DNA of 7,339 nt from Candidatus Dadabacteria bacterium. GTDB lineage: Bacteria > Desulfobacterota_D > UBA1144 > Nemesobacterales > UBA2774. Position 1 is the stretch's first letter. Each line of letters starts with the position of its first letter. Below, in pieces: positions 1-6,575 of this stretch. The notes beneath the pieces are model-generated. The model was given only the letters and a program-made list of their open reading frames with translations, did no database searches and was not told the DNA's origin. The stretch is taken from the NCBI GenBank assembly GCA_020054175.1, contig JAGVLR010000142.1:1-7339 (forward strand), written 5' to 3'. The position numbers were made by a program, and so were the translations under genes.

Positions 1-698
1 GAGCAGATTATGACGACGTTGTCCATGCCGTCGCGCATGACTTCGAGCTCGTATTCCTTCCAGCCGAGGACCGATTCTTCTATGAGTATTTCGCTTACGG
101 GGCTTAAGTCGAGGCCGGATTTCGCGAACTCCTCGAACTCCTCCCTGTTATATGCGACGCTCCCGCCGGAGCCGCCGAGCGTGAACGAGGGGCGGATAAT
201 TACTGGGAATCCGACCTGCTCCATAACGGCCCACGACTCTTCCATCGTATGGGCGACACCGCTCTTCGGGACATCGAGTCCTATTTTGAGCATGGCGTCT
301 TTAAAGAGCTCCCTGTTCTCCGCCTTCTTTATTGCAGGGAGCTTCGCACCGATGAGCTCGACGCCGTATTTGTCGAGCACTCCCGATTCGGCGAGATCGA
401 CTGCGAGGTTTAGCGCTGTCTGGCCGCCGAGCGTCGGCAGGAGCGCGTCGGGCCTTTCCTTCTCGATTATCTTTTCGACGATTTCCGGAACCAGGGGCTC
501 GATATATGTGCGGTCGGCGAACGTGGGGTCAGTCATGATCGTCGCCGGGTTGCTGTTGACGAGGACGATCCTGTATCCCTCTTCCTTGAGGGCCTTGCAC
601 GCCTGTGTGCCCGAGTAGTCGAATTCGCAGGCCTGGCCTATGACGATGGGGCCCGAGCCTATGAGGAGTATGGTCTTTATATCTTCCCTTCTGGGCAT
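1..698 (-). CDS. carB: Carbamoyl-phosphate synthase large subunit, N-terminal part (runs off left edge)
   Basis: Makes carbamoyl phosphate from bicarbonate, ammonia (delivered by the small subunit CarA) and two ATP, feeding pyrimidine and arginine synthesis in the cytoplasm. Only the first 232 residues of a protein usually near 1,070 residues are present. The start MPRREDIKTILLIGSGPIVI is the classic family N-terminus. It is followed by GQACEFDYSGTQ (21-32), the NSNPATIMTDP segment (48-58), LPTLGGQTALN (88-98) and the first ATP-grasp domain with RPSFTLGGSGG (169-179). Arg129 and Arg169 sit where the nucleotide-binding arginines of the family are found. ATG at 698-696 is preceded by AGGA at 707-704, five bases away, which fixes the start; the same frame is open upstream only to a TGA at 824-822. 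carA is not the adjacent upstream gene, so the two subunits are not encoded side by side on this side. Identification is near certain. Confidence 0.97.
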   Translation of the reverse strand, partial: MPRREDIKTILLIGSGPIVIGQACEFDYSGTQACKALKEEGYRIVLVNSNPATIMTDPTFADRTYIEPLVPEIVEKIIEKERPDALLPTLGGQTALNLAVDLAESGVLDKYGVELIGAKLPAIKKAENRELFKDAMLKIGLDVPKSGVAHTMEESWAVMEQVGFPVIIRPSFTLGGSGGSVAYNREEFEEFAKSGLDLSPVSEILIEESVLGWKEYELEVMRDGMDNVVIIC

Positions 699-703
699 AT
701 GGT

Positions 704-707
704 TCCT
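704..707 (-). promoter_or_regulatory. Ribosome binding site of carB
   Basis: AGGA read on the minus strand, five bases before the ATG at 698. It supports the start that also matches the family N-terminus, and argues against in-frame upstream alternatives such as the TTG at 818-816. Confidence 0.6.
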
Positions 708-776
708 GCCTGTGGAAACGAGAGTTTTTTGCGGGTTCGAAATGACAGGATTCGCCGGGTAAGGCGCACCCTCTAT

Positions 777-844
777 TTGAAGCCTATCATTTATACCTGT
801 GAATTCGCCTCCTAGCAAATGTCAGGCAGGGCGAATTGCTTCAA
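777..844 (-). repeat. Interrupted inverted repeat in the carB leader
   Basis: The arm at 830-844 (GGCGAATTGCTTCAA on the plus strand) is perfectly complementary to two blocks, AATTCGCC at 802-809 and TTGAAGC at 777-783. All 15 bases of the continuous arm are matched, and the opposite arm is split by 18 nt (784-801). In a minus-strand transcript this could fold as an 8-bp inner helix with a 20-nt loop, extended by a 7-bp outer helix across a bulge. The inner helix includes the GG of the AGGAGG at 812-807. It may be a leader RNA structure, an operator or the remnant of a small mobile repeat; the sequence alone does not decide. Confidence 0.6.
790..819 (-). promoter_or_regulatory. Weak candidate promoter for carB
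   Basis: On the minus strand TTTGCT (819-814) and TATAAA (795-790) are separated by 18 nt, with the -10-like box 91 nt before the carB start. The -35-like box is a poor match and the region overlaps the inverted repeat, so this is only a candidate. Confidence 0.2.
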
Positions 845-946
845 AAAAGGTAATGATGAAGGCAGCTAGTGGATACCACAATAAAAATCCGGATGAGACT
901 GCGAGGCTGCTTCACATTGGCATTGAGGAAGCCGTGTTAAGACGCT

Positions 947-1174
947 TCAGGCCCCGGCCTGGGGCCCGATGCTCTTTTGGACGTCCCTCTTCCTGAGCTC
1001 CGACATGACATGGAACATCCTCTGTATAGCGGTATAGGACGAGAAGACTAGCATTAAAATCAGGGACAGCTTAAGGAGATAATCGGCGGGAGCGAATCCC
1101 ATCCAGCCCGCGACGATATTGCCGAGGAAGTTGAATACGGAAAGGACGCCCAGGTAGACGACCCTTTCAGTACG
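947..1174 (-). pseudogene. C-terminal remainder of the CDP-alcohol phosphatidyltransferase, beyond the amber codon
   Basis: Reading on in the same frame past TAG 1177-1175 gives 75 more residues, RTERVVYLGVLSVFNF onward to QAGA and a TGA at 949-947. It contains two hydrophobic stretches (about 171-191 and 198-214, counting the amber as 165) and a charged tail, just what the family's C-terminus looks like. RTERVV continues the family's (E/Q)RPER-type motif directly after the amber. No frameshift is needed and there is no start codon close to the break. With the stop replaced, the whole protein would be 240 residues, a normal length for the family. The segment shows no decay, so the lesion is recent, a sequencing error, or suppressed. 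Confidence 0.8.
950..966 (-). terminator. GC hairpin at the 3' end of the phosphatidyltransferase frame
   Basis: GGCCCC (950-955) and GGGGCC (961-966) form a perfect 6-bp stem with a 5-nt loop. On the minus strand the hairpin ends one base before the TGA (949-947) that closes the original phosphatidyltransferase frame. No T-run follows, so it is not a typical intrinsic terminator; it may stabilise the 3' end or simply reflect the Gly/Pro/Ala-rich codons. Confidence 0.25.
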
Positions 1175-1669
1175 CTACATGACGCCGAGCTCGCACTTTA
1201 CGCCGAGCCCTTCGGCGCGGGCCCTCGTGTAGCTCACCATCGTCGTCGAGACGAGTATGAGAAATACCACATAGGCGAATATGGAATCCCGGTAAAGGCT
1301 GAGGAGACCGAGATATATGAATGCTTCGGAGAACCTGTCGAGGCAGGAATCGAAGAACGCCCCGCTCTCGCTGCTGAGGCCCTGGGCCCGGGCGACGCGT
1401 CCGTCGAATATGTCGAACGTCGAGCCCGCGAGAACCAGCACTCCACCTGCGAATATCCATCCGTAGTGGTAGGCGAGGCCCGTTATCGCCGCCACGAGGA
1501 GAGTCGAGACAGTCAGCACGTTCGGGTGGACTTTAATTTTCAGGAGATAGTCTTCTATGGGCAGCATCAGGAGAAGCCACCATGTCTTTATTCCGCTCCC
1601 GAGGAGCTTCGTGGACTCCGGGCCTTTCTTGTTTTTAGACCTTTCTCTGATCTCTTCGGGGTTAGTCAT
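1175..1669 (-). CDS. CDP-alcohol phosphatidyltransferase family protein, cut short by an amber codon
   Basis: An integral membrane enzyme family that transfers a phosphatidyl group from a CDP-diacylglycerol-like donor to an alcohol in phospholipid synthesis. The signature D-x2-DG-x2-AR-x8-G-x3-D-x3-D is complete: D86, D89, G90, A93, R94, G103, D107 and D111, which hold the catalytic metals. Hydrophobic segments surround it (about 51-68, 71-85, 114-145). The acceptor alcohol cannot be read from sequence; the YTRARAEGLGVKCELG segment (148-162) resembles archaeal phosphatidylinositol/archaetidyl-type and related bacterial members. The frame ends at TAG 1177-1175 after 164 residues, just before a region that continues the family pattern, so this product lacks the last membrane helices and would probably be inactive. 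The ATG at 1669 has only a distant AGGA upstream. The identity of the family is secure; whether the gene works is not. Confidence 0.85.
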   Translation of the reverse strand: MTNPEEIRERSKNKKGPESTKLLGSGIKTWWLLLMLPIEDYLLKIKVHPNVLTVSTLLVAAITGLAYHYGWIFAGGVLVLAGSTFDIFDGRVARAQGLSSESGAFFDSCLDRFSEAFIYLGLLSLYRDSIFAYVVFLILVSTTMVSYTRARAEGLGVKCELGVM

Positions 1670-1733
1670 ATAAGCAGCTATTCCTGTTACAAAACCTGAT
1701 TTAAAGAATGAATAACAATATCCGTTTTAGCTC

Positions 1734-1777
1734 CCGCAGGCAAGGACGGGATGAGCCCTCCGAGGGAGGGTCTGCGG
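1734..1777 (-). repeat. Nested inverted repeats between the secreted SPOR gene and the phosphatidyltransferase
   Basis: CCCTCC (1756-1761), loop GAG and GGAGGG (1765-1770) form a perfect 6-bp hairpin. It is enclosed by a second complementary pair, CCGCAG (about 1734-1739) and CTGCGG (1772-1777). It lies 5-48 nt after the stop of the upstream gene on the minus strand. No T-run follows on either strand, so it could be a structured 3' end or a terminator that does not need a U tract. Confidence 0.4.
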
Positions 1778-1781
1778 CCTC

Positions 1782-3359
1782 TCAATCGTTTTCGGCGACG
1801 AACACCGATTTAAAGACAGGGTCCTTTTTCTTTAGGCCTGCCGCGTAGGAGCTGGCCTCTTTTCTTGCCTTGAAAGCGCCTATCCGCACCCTGTAAAGCT
1901 TCCCTTTGCCCGGCACGTCGACGGGAACGACATAGGAGTCGTATCCTTTTTTTCTGAGCTCCGCTGCTAGAAGATCGGCGTCGTCGGAAAAACGGAGTGA
2001 CGCTACCTGCACGGAGAATCCTTTTTTCGCGGAAGTCTTCTTCGCGGGGGAAGCCTTGATCGGATTGACCCCGCGCTTCCCGGCCGCCGGGCTATATAAA
2101 GCCAGCATCTGGCCGTCGACTATCCCGGCCTTGAGCGCTATGTCGCCTGTGAGCGGCGAACCGGGGGCGTCGCTCGAAGCGCTTCCGGAACCCGTGTCTG
2201 ATTCAGGTTTGGCAGGGGATATATCGGGCTCAATCTCTTCGAGCGGCTTTTCGACGAGGTCGCCGCCGGGCGCGGCGGCAATTACTTCGGCGGTTTCAGT
2301 TTCTACCGGTGCGGAAGCCGCCGGCTTGGCTTCCCGCTCGCCCGGGCTTCGCCGCGACAAGATTGGCCGCGAGTGCATTCGAGCATCCATCTGCCTTGCT
2401 ATTATTACAGCCTTCCGGCCGTCAGGCGTGCCCGCCGCGGAAGATGGCGCATCGTTCACATTCCCAGGCCCGGAGTTTTCAGTGACGGCGAGCTCCGGCG
2501 CGCCTTCGGGCGGAGGGCCGGAAAGGGTTTCCTCGGTTTTTATACTGTCGAAAGAGAGCGACTGCTTCACAGGCGGCAGGGCTTCTTCCCTGACCGCCGT
2601 CTCCGTTACAAAGGTGGAATCGGTATGAGAGCTCCTGACTGGTGTTACGCCCTTCTCGTCTATCTTTACGACCTGAAGGCAGGTGTAGGGACGGTTGACG
2701 ACCACCTCCTGCTCGTTGAGAATGAGGTCTACTGTTCCCGAGACTTCCGCCGGGCTCTCGAAAACGAGCTTTCTCGGAGACTCCGAAAGAACGAACGGCT
2801 TTACTCCCCCGACTTTAAAATCCGTCGTGGCGAAGTCGCCGTCGAAGGGGCCTTTTATCTCTATCAGGCGGCCCGCCTGGCCCACGACCGGGCACTGGTA
2901 ATCAAAGGGCGTAGGCTTTTCGGGCCTCCGCGTGCCCTGCTCCGGGAACCTTACCGGAACGCGGGAGCTTCCGAGCCTCCTTCCGTCTTTGCCGACCAGT
3001 GCGAAGACCAGTGTGCTTCCGCCAGCATTCTTCGGGACCTCGAACGTGATCGAGCCATCGCTGACAGGGGCGTTGAAATAGCTCGTCTCTATTATGAGGC
3101 CGCTCAGAAGCGCCGAGTTCTTTTCTTTGGCTTCGGCCGTCGTCCCGTCGGGATATATTCTGAATGAAGACGATACCCTGTCTCCCGCGGAAAGGTCGTC
3201 CGGCAGGAACACGCGCACGCGGCCTCCCTGCGCGTTGAATTCGAGTGTATGGACGCCGTCTTTTGGGGCCCCGTGAACGAACGGGACGAGGACGGATAAC
3301 AGGAGTGCAAGCGTTATCGCGGGGGGAATGAGGTGCTTTGCGTCTTTCATCACGTTCAT
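1782..3359 (-). CDS. Secreted SPOR-domain protein with beta-rich, TIG-like N-terminal domains
   Basis: A 525-residue exported protein that probably acts at the periplasmic cell wall. A signal peptide covers about residues 1-30 (hydrophobic core PPAITLALLLSVLVP, likely cut after G30); M4 is an alternative start, since no strong ribosome binding site precedes either. Residues 36-138 and 152-232 look like two beta-sandwich domains. The second, beginning FDYQCPVVGQAGRLIEIKG, resembles TIG/IPT folds and has one cysteine at each end (C156, C227). Residues 233-445 are a low-complexity linker rich in Pro, Ala, Glu and Ser. Residues 447-522 are a SPOR domain (FSVQVASLRF, then LYRVRIGAFKARKEA). SPOR domains bind glycan strands stripped of stem peptides at division septa. 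The gene begins 42 nt after the membrane-anchored SPOR gene and probably shares its transcript. The SPOR call is firm; the N-terminal fold is a guess from pattern, and no known gene name applies. Confidence 0.85.
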   Translation of the reverse strand: MNVMKDAKHLIPPAITLALLLSVLVPFVHGAPKDGVHTLEFNAQGGRVRVFLPDDLSAGDRVSSSFRIYPDGTTAEAKEKNSALLSGLIIETSYFNAPVSDGSITFEVPKNAGGSTLVFALVGKDGRRLGSSRVPVRFPEQGTRRPEKPTPFDYQCPVVGQAGRLIEIKGPFDGDFATTDFKVGGVKPFVLSESPRKLVFESPAEVSGTVDLILNEQEVVVNRPYTCLQVVKIDEKGVTPVRSSHTDSTFVTETAVREEALPPVKQSLSFDSIKTEETLSGPPPEGAPELAVTENSGPGNVNDAPSSAAGTPDGRKAVIIARQMDARMHSRPILSRRSPGEREAKPAASAPVETETAEVIAAAPGGDLVEKPLEEIEPDISPAKPESDTGSGSASSDAPGSPLTGDIALKAGIVDGQMLALYSPAAGKRGVNPIKASPAKKTSAKKGFSVQVASLRFSDDADLLAAELRKKGYDSYVVPVDVPGKGKLYRVRIGAFKARKEASSYAAGLKKKDPVFKSVFVAEND

Positions 3360-3401
3360 AAGCAGGCCTGAAGACGCATCCCGCCCGGGGGATGCCAGGG
3401 T

Positions 3402-4178
3402 TTAATTGTTGACGGTGATGAACACGATCTCGACCTGAGACTCGGCTCTTTTAAGACTGTCACCGTATGCTTTCGCATCTTCGACATTCTTGAACGTCCC
3501 GACCCTGACCCTGTACCAGCTTTTGTTGTCCGGGGTTGCCATGGCCTTGATGAATGCGGGGTATCCCTTCGCTTTCAAAGCACCGGCAAGGCTGTTCGCC
3601 TGTTTTTGATCCTGAAAGGACCCGATTTGCACGGTGTAGTTTCCACCGGGATCCACCTTCGGCATCAGGGGTTTCAGAGTGGGTTTTGCCTTCTCTGCTT
3701 CGGCGGCCCTTTTCTCTTCGGCGACGCTCCGCGCTATCTCGGCGAGCTGCTCGGCCCTCAAGTCCTGCGTAGGGGCGGGCGGCGGTGCGGGAGTCCTGGG
3801 TGCGGGAGTTTTGGGCGCTGGGGTTTTGGGTGCAGGCGTCTGTACGGGCTTTGGCGACGGAGCGGCCTTCGCGATAACTGCGTCTTCCACCGGCGGCGTT
3901 TCTTCCTCCACGGCAAGGCTTTCGGGAAGAGGCTCTTCTTCCGAAGGAAGCTCGGGACTCTCTACAGGAGATTCTTCGACCTCCGCGAATTCGTCGCCCG
4001 GCGGTGCGGCCGGAGGCGGGGGCGGAGGCTCGTTGAAAGAGCGCGTAGTCTGGAAGTTATCCTTGTTAAGTCCCTTCCCGACAAAGACTCCGACTCCGAA
4101 GACGACAATGAATAAGATCACGAACGCAACGAAGAATGCGAGTATGCGCGATTTTCCGGAGGAATTGTTCCTGCTCAT
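3402..4178 (-). CDS. Membrane-anchored SPOR-domain protein (FtsN/DedD-like layout)
   Basis: A 258-residue bitopic inner-membrane protein. A short basic cytoplasmic tail (1-11, SRNNSSGKSR) precedes one transmembrane helix (about 12-34, ILAFFVAFVILFIVVFGVGV). A long periplasmic stalk follows: a proline run (51-60), an acidic Glu/Pro segment (62-98), a tandem TPAPK repeat (114-132) and an Ala/Glu/Lys stretch likely to be helical (138-165). The SPOR domain is residues 180-256 (YTVQIGSFQDQKQA, then WYRVRVGTFKNVEDA). This layout matches septal peptidoglycan-binding proteins such as FtsN and DedD, so a role in division or wall remodelling is likely, but orthology to either cannot be claimed. ATG 4178 lies 3 nt after the argS stop, with AGGA inside the argS end, so the two are translationally linked. 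SPOR genes after argS are familiar from deltaproteobacterial genomes. Confidence 0.9.
   Translation of the reverse strand: MSRNNSSGKSRILAFFVAFVILFIVVFGVGVFVGKGLNKDNFQTTRSFNEPPPPPPAAPPGDEFAEVEESPVESPELPSEEEPLPESLAVEEETPPVEDAVIAKAAPSPKPVQTPAPKTPAPKTPAPRTPAPPPAPTQDLRAEQLAEIARSVAEEKRAAEAEKAKPTLKPLMPKVDPGGNYTVQIGSFQDQKQANSLAGALKAKGYPAFIKAMATPDNKSWYRVRVGTFKNVEDAKAYGDSLKRAESQVEIVFITVNN
3783..3839 (-). repeat. Tandem TPAPK-coding repeat in the SPOR stalk
   Basis: Four successive copies of a 15-nt unit encode TPAPK, TPAPK, TPAPR and TPAP (residues 114-132). Synonymous differences between units show that the array is not a very recent slippage product. It lengthens a stiff extended periplasmic linker and is a likely site of length variation between strains. 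Confidence 0.7.
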
Positions 4179-4181
4179 GCG

Positions 4182-5861
4182 TCACATCCTGTCGGGGGCC
4201 GATATACCGAGGAGCCCGAGTCCGTTACTGAGAACGGTGCGGACGCTCTTTATCAGATAAAGCCTTGCGCCGCTGAGTGCCCTGTCGTCGTCGACTACCC
4301 TGTGTTTATTGTAATAACTGTGAAAATCCGCTGCAAGCTCCTGGAGGAAATATGCGACCTTGTGCGGCGCGAGCGTTTCCGCGCTGTCGGCCACGACTTC
4401 GGGATAAAGGAGTAGCTTTTTTATAAGGTCTATCTCGTCGGGCTCCGTCAGGAGGCCGAGAGCTTCGTCGGAAGCGCTAAGATCTTCGCCGTCCGCCTTT
4501 CTGAATATGCTCGCTATCCTGGCGTAAGCGTATTGAATGTAGAAGACCGGGTTTTCGCTCGATTCTTTCTGGGCGAGCTCGAGGTCGAAGTCGAGATGAC
4601 TCTCGGAGCTCCTCATGAGGAGGAAAAACCTCATGACATCGGGGCCGACTTCGGTGAGGACGTCTCTCATCGTGACGTAGCTCCCCGAGCGCTTCGACAT
4701 GGCGACCTCGACGCCGTTCCGCATGAGCCTCACGAATTGAATGAGTATCACGCTGAACGCCGAATCGTCGTATCCGAGGGCCCTAAGCGCAGCCCTGAGC
4801 CTAGATACGTGGCCGTGATGGTCCGCCCCCCACACATTTATTATGCCGCCGAATCCCCTTTGGTATTTGTCGGCGTGGTAGGCGATGTCGGCGAGGAAAT
4901 AGGTCGGGCTGCCGTCGCTCTTTATCATGACCCAGTCCTGTGAATCCCCGTAGCGTGTCGCCGCGAACCAGAGCGCGCCTTCCCTCTCTTCTAATGCGCC
5001 TTTCTCGCGGAGCCGCTCTTTTATCTCGTTAAGCCTCTTCGGTCCACCGGAGGAAGAGAGACCGTGTATCTCTTTTCTTTCGCTGTACCATTCGTCGAAA
5101 CGGATGCCGGCTTCTGCCAGATCGGTCTTGATGGAATCGAGCAGCGTCTTCTCGGCGTATTCCCTGCAGTATGCCACAGACTCGGCGAATTTATCGGACG
5201 GAATGAGCGCGTCGCCCTTTTCAGCCATAATGGCGGCGGCTATTTCCTTTACGTAATCGCCCTTGTAGCCACCTTCAGGTACCCCGGCGTCTATGCCGAA
5301 AAGCTCGCGGTATCTTGCGTAAACGGACTCGCCGAGTAGATCCATCTGCCGCCCGGCGTCGTTTATATAGAATTCCTTCGTCACGTCGTATCCCGATGCG
5401 GAGAGTATGTTCGATACGACGTCTCCGACGACGGCGTTACGCGCGTGCCCGATGTGGAGAAACCCCGTGGGGTTTGCGCTGACGAATTCGAGGAGGACTT
5501 TTTTCCCGCCTCCGAGATTGGAGGCGCCGTAGCTCTCGCCGAGCCTTTCGACCTCGGCGAGCTTGTCGACGATCGCGTTTTCCCTGACGAAGAAATTAAT
5601 GAAGCCCGCCCCTGCTATATCCACCTTTTTAAAAAGGCGCTCGCTTTCGGGCGGGAGGTTCTCGATTATCAGCTCCGCAACCTTGCGCGGGTTCTCGCCC
5701 ATCTTCTTCGCCAGTATCATGGCCGTATTGATCGAGAAATCGCCGAATTCCTTTCGCTTCGGAATCCCTACTTCGACCTCGACGGGAAGATCGGACAGGT
5801 TTATTTTTTTGCCTATGTTTTCTACTGATTCGAGCACTACTCTTTGTATGTCTTCTTTCAT
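4182..5861 (-). CDS. argS: Arginyl-tRNA synthetase
   Basis: Charges tRNA-Arg with arginine in the cytoplasm, using ATP; a class I synthetase. At 559 residues it has the usual bacterial length. Order of parts: N-terminal ArgRS-specific domain (about 1-90, with the typical EFGDFSINTAMILAK), catalytic Rossmann fold with HIGH at 136-139 in SANPTGFLHIGHARNA, YINDAGRQ (165-172), GGYKGDYV (198-205), WGADHHGH (344-351), the KMSK-type loop as AMSKRSGSYVT (387-397), and the DALR anticodon-binding domain (about 437-559) ending in GLGLLGISAPDRM, the normal C-terminus. The first Lys of KMSK is Ala here, a common variation in ArgRS. The start MKEDIQ fits the family although only a weak GGTG precedes it. 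It is followed after 3 nt by a SPOR gene and preceded by a phosphatase 65 nt away. Confidence 0.98.
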   Translation of the reverse strand: MKEDIQRVVLESVENIGKKINLSDLPVEVEVGIPKRKEFGDFSINTAMILAKKMGENPRKVAELIIENLPPESERLFKKVDIAGAGFINFFVRENAIVDKLAEVERLGESYGASNLGGGKKVLLEFVSANPTGFLHIGHARNAVVGDVVSNILSASGYDVTKEFYINDAGRQMDLLGESVYARYRELFGIDAGVPEGGYKGDYVKEIAAAIMAEKGDALIPSDKFAESVAYCREYAEKTLLDSIKTDLAEAGIRFDEWYSERKEIHGLSSSGGPKRLNEIKERLREKGALEEREGALWFAATRYGDSQDWVMIKSDGSPTYFLADIAYHADKYQRGFGGIINVWGADHHGHVSRLRAALRALGYDDSAFSVILIQFVRLMRNGVEVAMSKRSGSYVTMRDVLTEVGPDVMRFFLLMRSSESHLDFDLELAQKESSENPVFYIQYAYARIASIFRKADGEDLSASDEALGLLTEPDEIDLIKKLLLYPEVVADSAETLAPHKVAYFLQELAADFHSYYNKHRVVDDDRALSGARLYLIKSVRTVLSNGLGLLGISAPDRM

Positions 5862-5883
5862 ATCTGCACCACGAAATTACACC

Positions 5884-5895
5884 ACAGATTAACCG
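5884..5895 (-). repeat. 12-nt repeat CGGTTAATCTGT upstream of argS
   Basis: Read on the minus strand as CGGTTAATCTGT, separated from the argS ATG by exactly 22 nt. An identical copy lies at the same distance from the phosphatase start (6576-6587). Possibly a shared regulatory or promoter element; function unknown. Confidence 0.4.
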
Positions 5896-5926
5896 GAGTT
5901 ACAAGAAAAGGGCGCGCGCGAAAGGC

Positions 5927-6553
5927 TCAGAAATGCGGCAGGGATTCGATGGGCGTGAGGTGAGAGATGTCGTTCAGATCGACGACCACGACCTTTCCTC
6001 CCGAGAGACGAACTGTGCTTCGCGAGGCCGCCTGAATGCCGAAGCTTCGGAAGCCCGAGAGGCCTATGCCCGTAAATTCACAGAGAAGTGTCGTAATGGT
6101 GAGGTTGTGACTCACCGCGACTATAGTCTCCCCGTCGTGACGCTCGCAAAGCCTTTCGAACGCCCGGAGCGCTCTTTCCTGGACCTCGGCGAGCGACTCT
6201 CCGCTCGGTATCCTGATGGTTTCCGGGCTGTCGCGCCACTGCGTCATGATATCCGCGTACCTTTCCCTTATCTCCGTGAACAAAAGCCCCTCGAAATCAC
6301 CCTGGTCCATTTCCCTGAGGTCGCTGTCTATCTCGACCGTAAGCCCGTGGTGCCTCGCTATCTCCTCGGCTGTGGAAACCGCCCTTACGAGATCGCTCGA
6401 ATATACGGCCGAGATTTTTTCGCCTTTAAGATAAAGGCCGAGCTCGAGAGCCTGCTTCCTGCCGTTGTCGTTAAGGACCACGTCGGAAATCCCCTGGCAC
6501 CTGCCTGTCCTGTTCCAGTCAGTCTCTCCGTGTCTTACGAGTATGAGATTCAT
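5927..6553 (-). CDS. Histidine phosphatase family protein (phosphoglycerate mutase/CobC-like)
   Basis: A 208-residue cytoplasmic enzyme of the branch-1 histidine phosphatases, which form a phospho-histidine intermediate while removing or moving phosphate. The signature LVRHGETDWN (5-14) carries the nucleophile H8 with R7; R57 in SSDLVRA is the second phosphate-binding arginine; E81 in DLREMDQGDFEG is the expected proton donor; PSGES (116-120) is typical of the GpmB/CobC subgroup; and H149 in VSHN is the second catalytic histidine. All key residues are present, so it should be active. The substrate (sugar phosphate, phosphoglycerate or alpha-ribazole phosphate) cannot be read from sequence; no cobalamin genes are nearby to favour CobC. 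It sits 41 nt after the TolA-like gene and 65 nt before argS. ATG 6553 is preceded by GGAAG at 6562-6558, close to the start. Confidence 0.92.
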   Translation of the reverse strand: MNLILVRHGETDWNRTGRCQGISDVVLNDNGRKQALELGLYLKGEKISAVYSSDLVRAVSTAEEIARHHGLTVEIDSDLREMDQGDFEGLLFTEIRERYADIMTQWRDSPETIRIPSGESLAEVQERALRAFERLCERHDGETIVAVSHNLTITTLLCEFTGIGLSGFRSFGIQAASRSTVRLSGGKVVVVDLNDISHLTPIESLPHF

Positions 6554-6575
6554 TTATCTTCCGTGGGGAGTTAAA

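Larger units (their letters stand above)
699..946 (-). other. Non-coding leader between the phosphatidyltransferase and carB
   Basis: This 248-nt stretch has no convincing gene on either strand. It contains an interrupted inverted repeat (777-844), an AGGAGG on the minus strand at 812-807 with no ATG, GTG or TTG start at normal spacing, and a weak promoter-like pair. It is AT-richer than the surrounding genes, as expected for a regulatory region. A role as the carB promoter and 5' leader is inferred from position only. Confidence 0.6.

Noticed and set aside
728..760. Sequence GGGTTCGAAAT that recalls a tRNA T-loop
   Set aside because: The flanking bases do not form the 5-bp T-stem and no acceptor, D or anticodon arms are present around it.
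777..795. Five-codon leader peptide MIGFK downstream of AGGAGG (812-807)
   Set aside because: The spacing from AGGAGG to its ATG is 18 nt, too long for normal initiation, and the peptide has no Arg run or other attenuation signature.
822..880. Short hydrophobic minus-strand peptide (LWYPLAAFIITFFEAIRPA) ending at TGA 824-822
   Set aside because: It looks like a membrane segment, but it has only a TTG as possible start, no ribosome binding site, and only 19 codons; AT-rich DNA read this way often looks hydrophobic.
799..996. 65-residue plus-strand open frame in the carB leader and phosphatidyltransferase end
   Set aside because: It overlaps the antisense of the family-like C-terminal segment at 947-1174, has no convincing ribosome binding site and resembles no family I know.
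2373..3167. 264-residue plus-strand open frame opposite the secreted SPOR gene
   Set aside because: It is antisense to a gene with a clear signal peptide and SPOR domain; its Arg/Leu-rich composition is what the reverse of GC-rich codons gives.
5908..5922. Alternating GC run between argS and the phosphatase as a terminator or Z-DNA site
   Set aside because: It is only about ten bases, has no usable hairpin loop and no T-run follows.
5933..6574. 213-residue plus-strand open frame opposite the histidine phosphatase
   Set aside because: The minus-strand gene has all catalytic motifs; the plus-strand frame shows none and spans the start region of the real gene.
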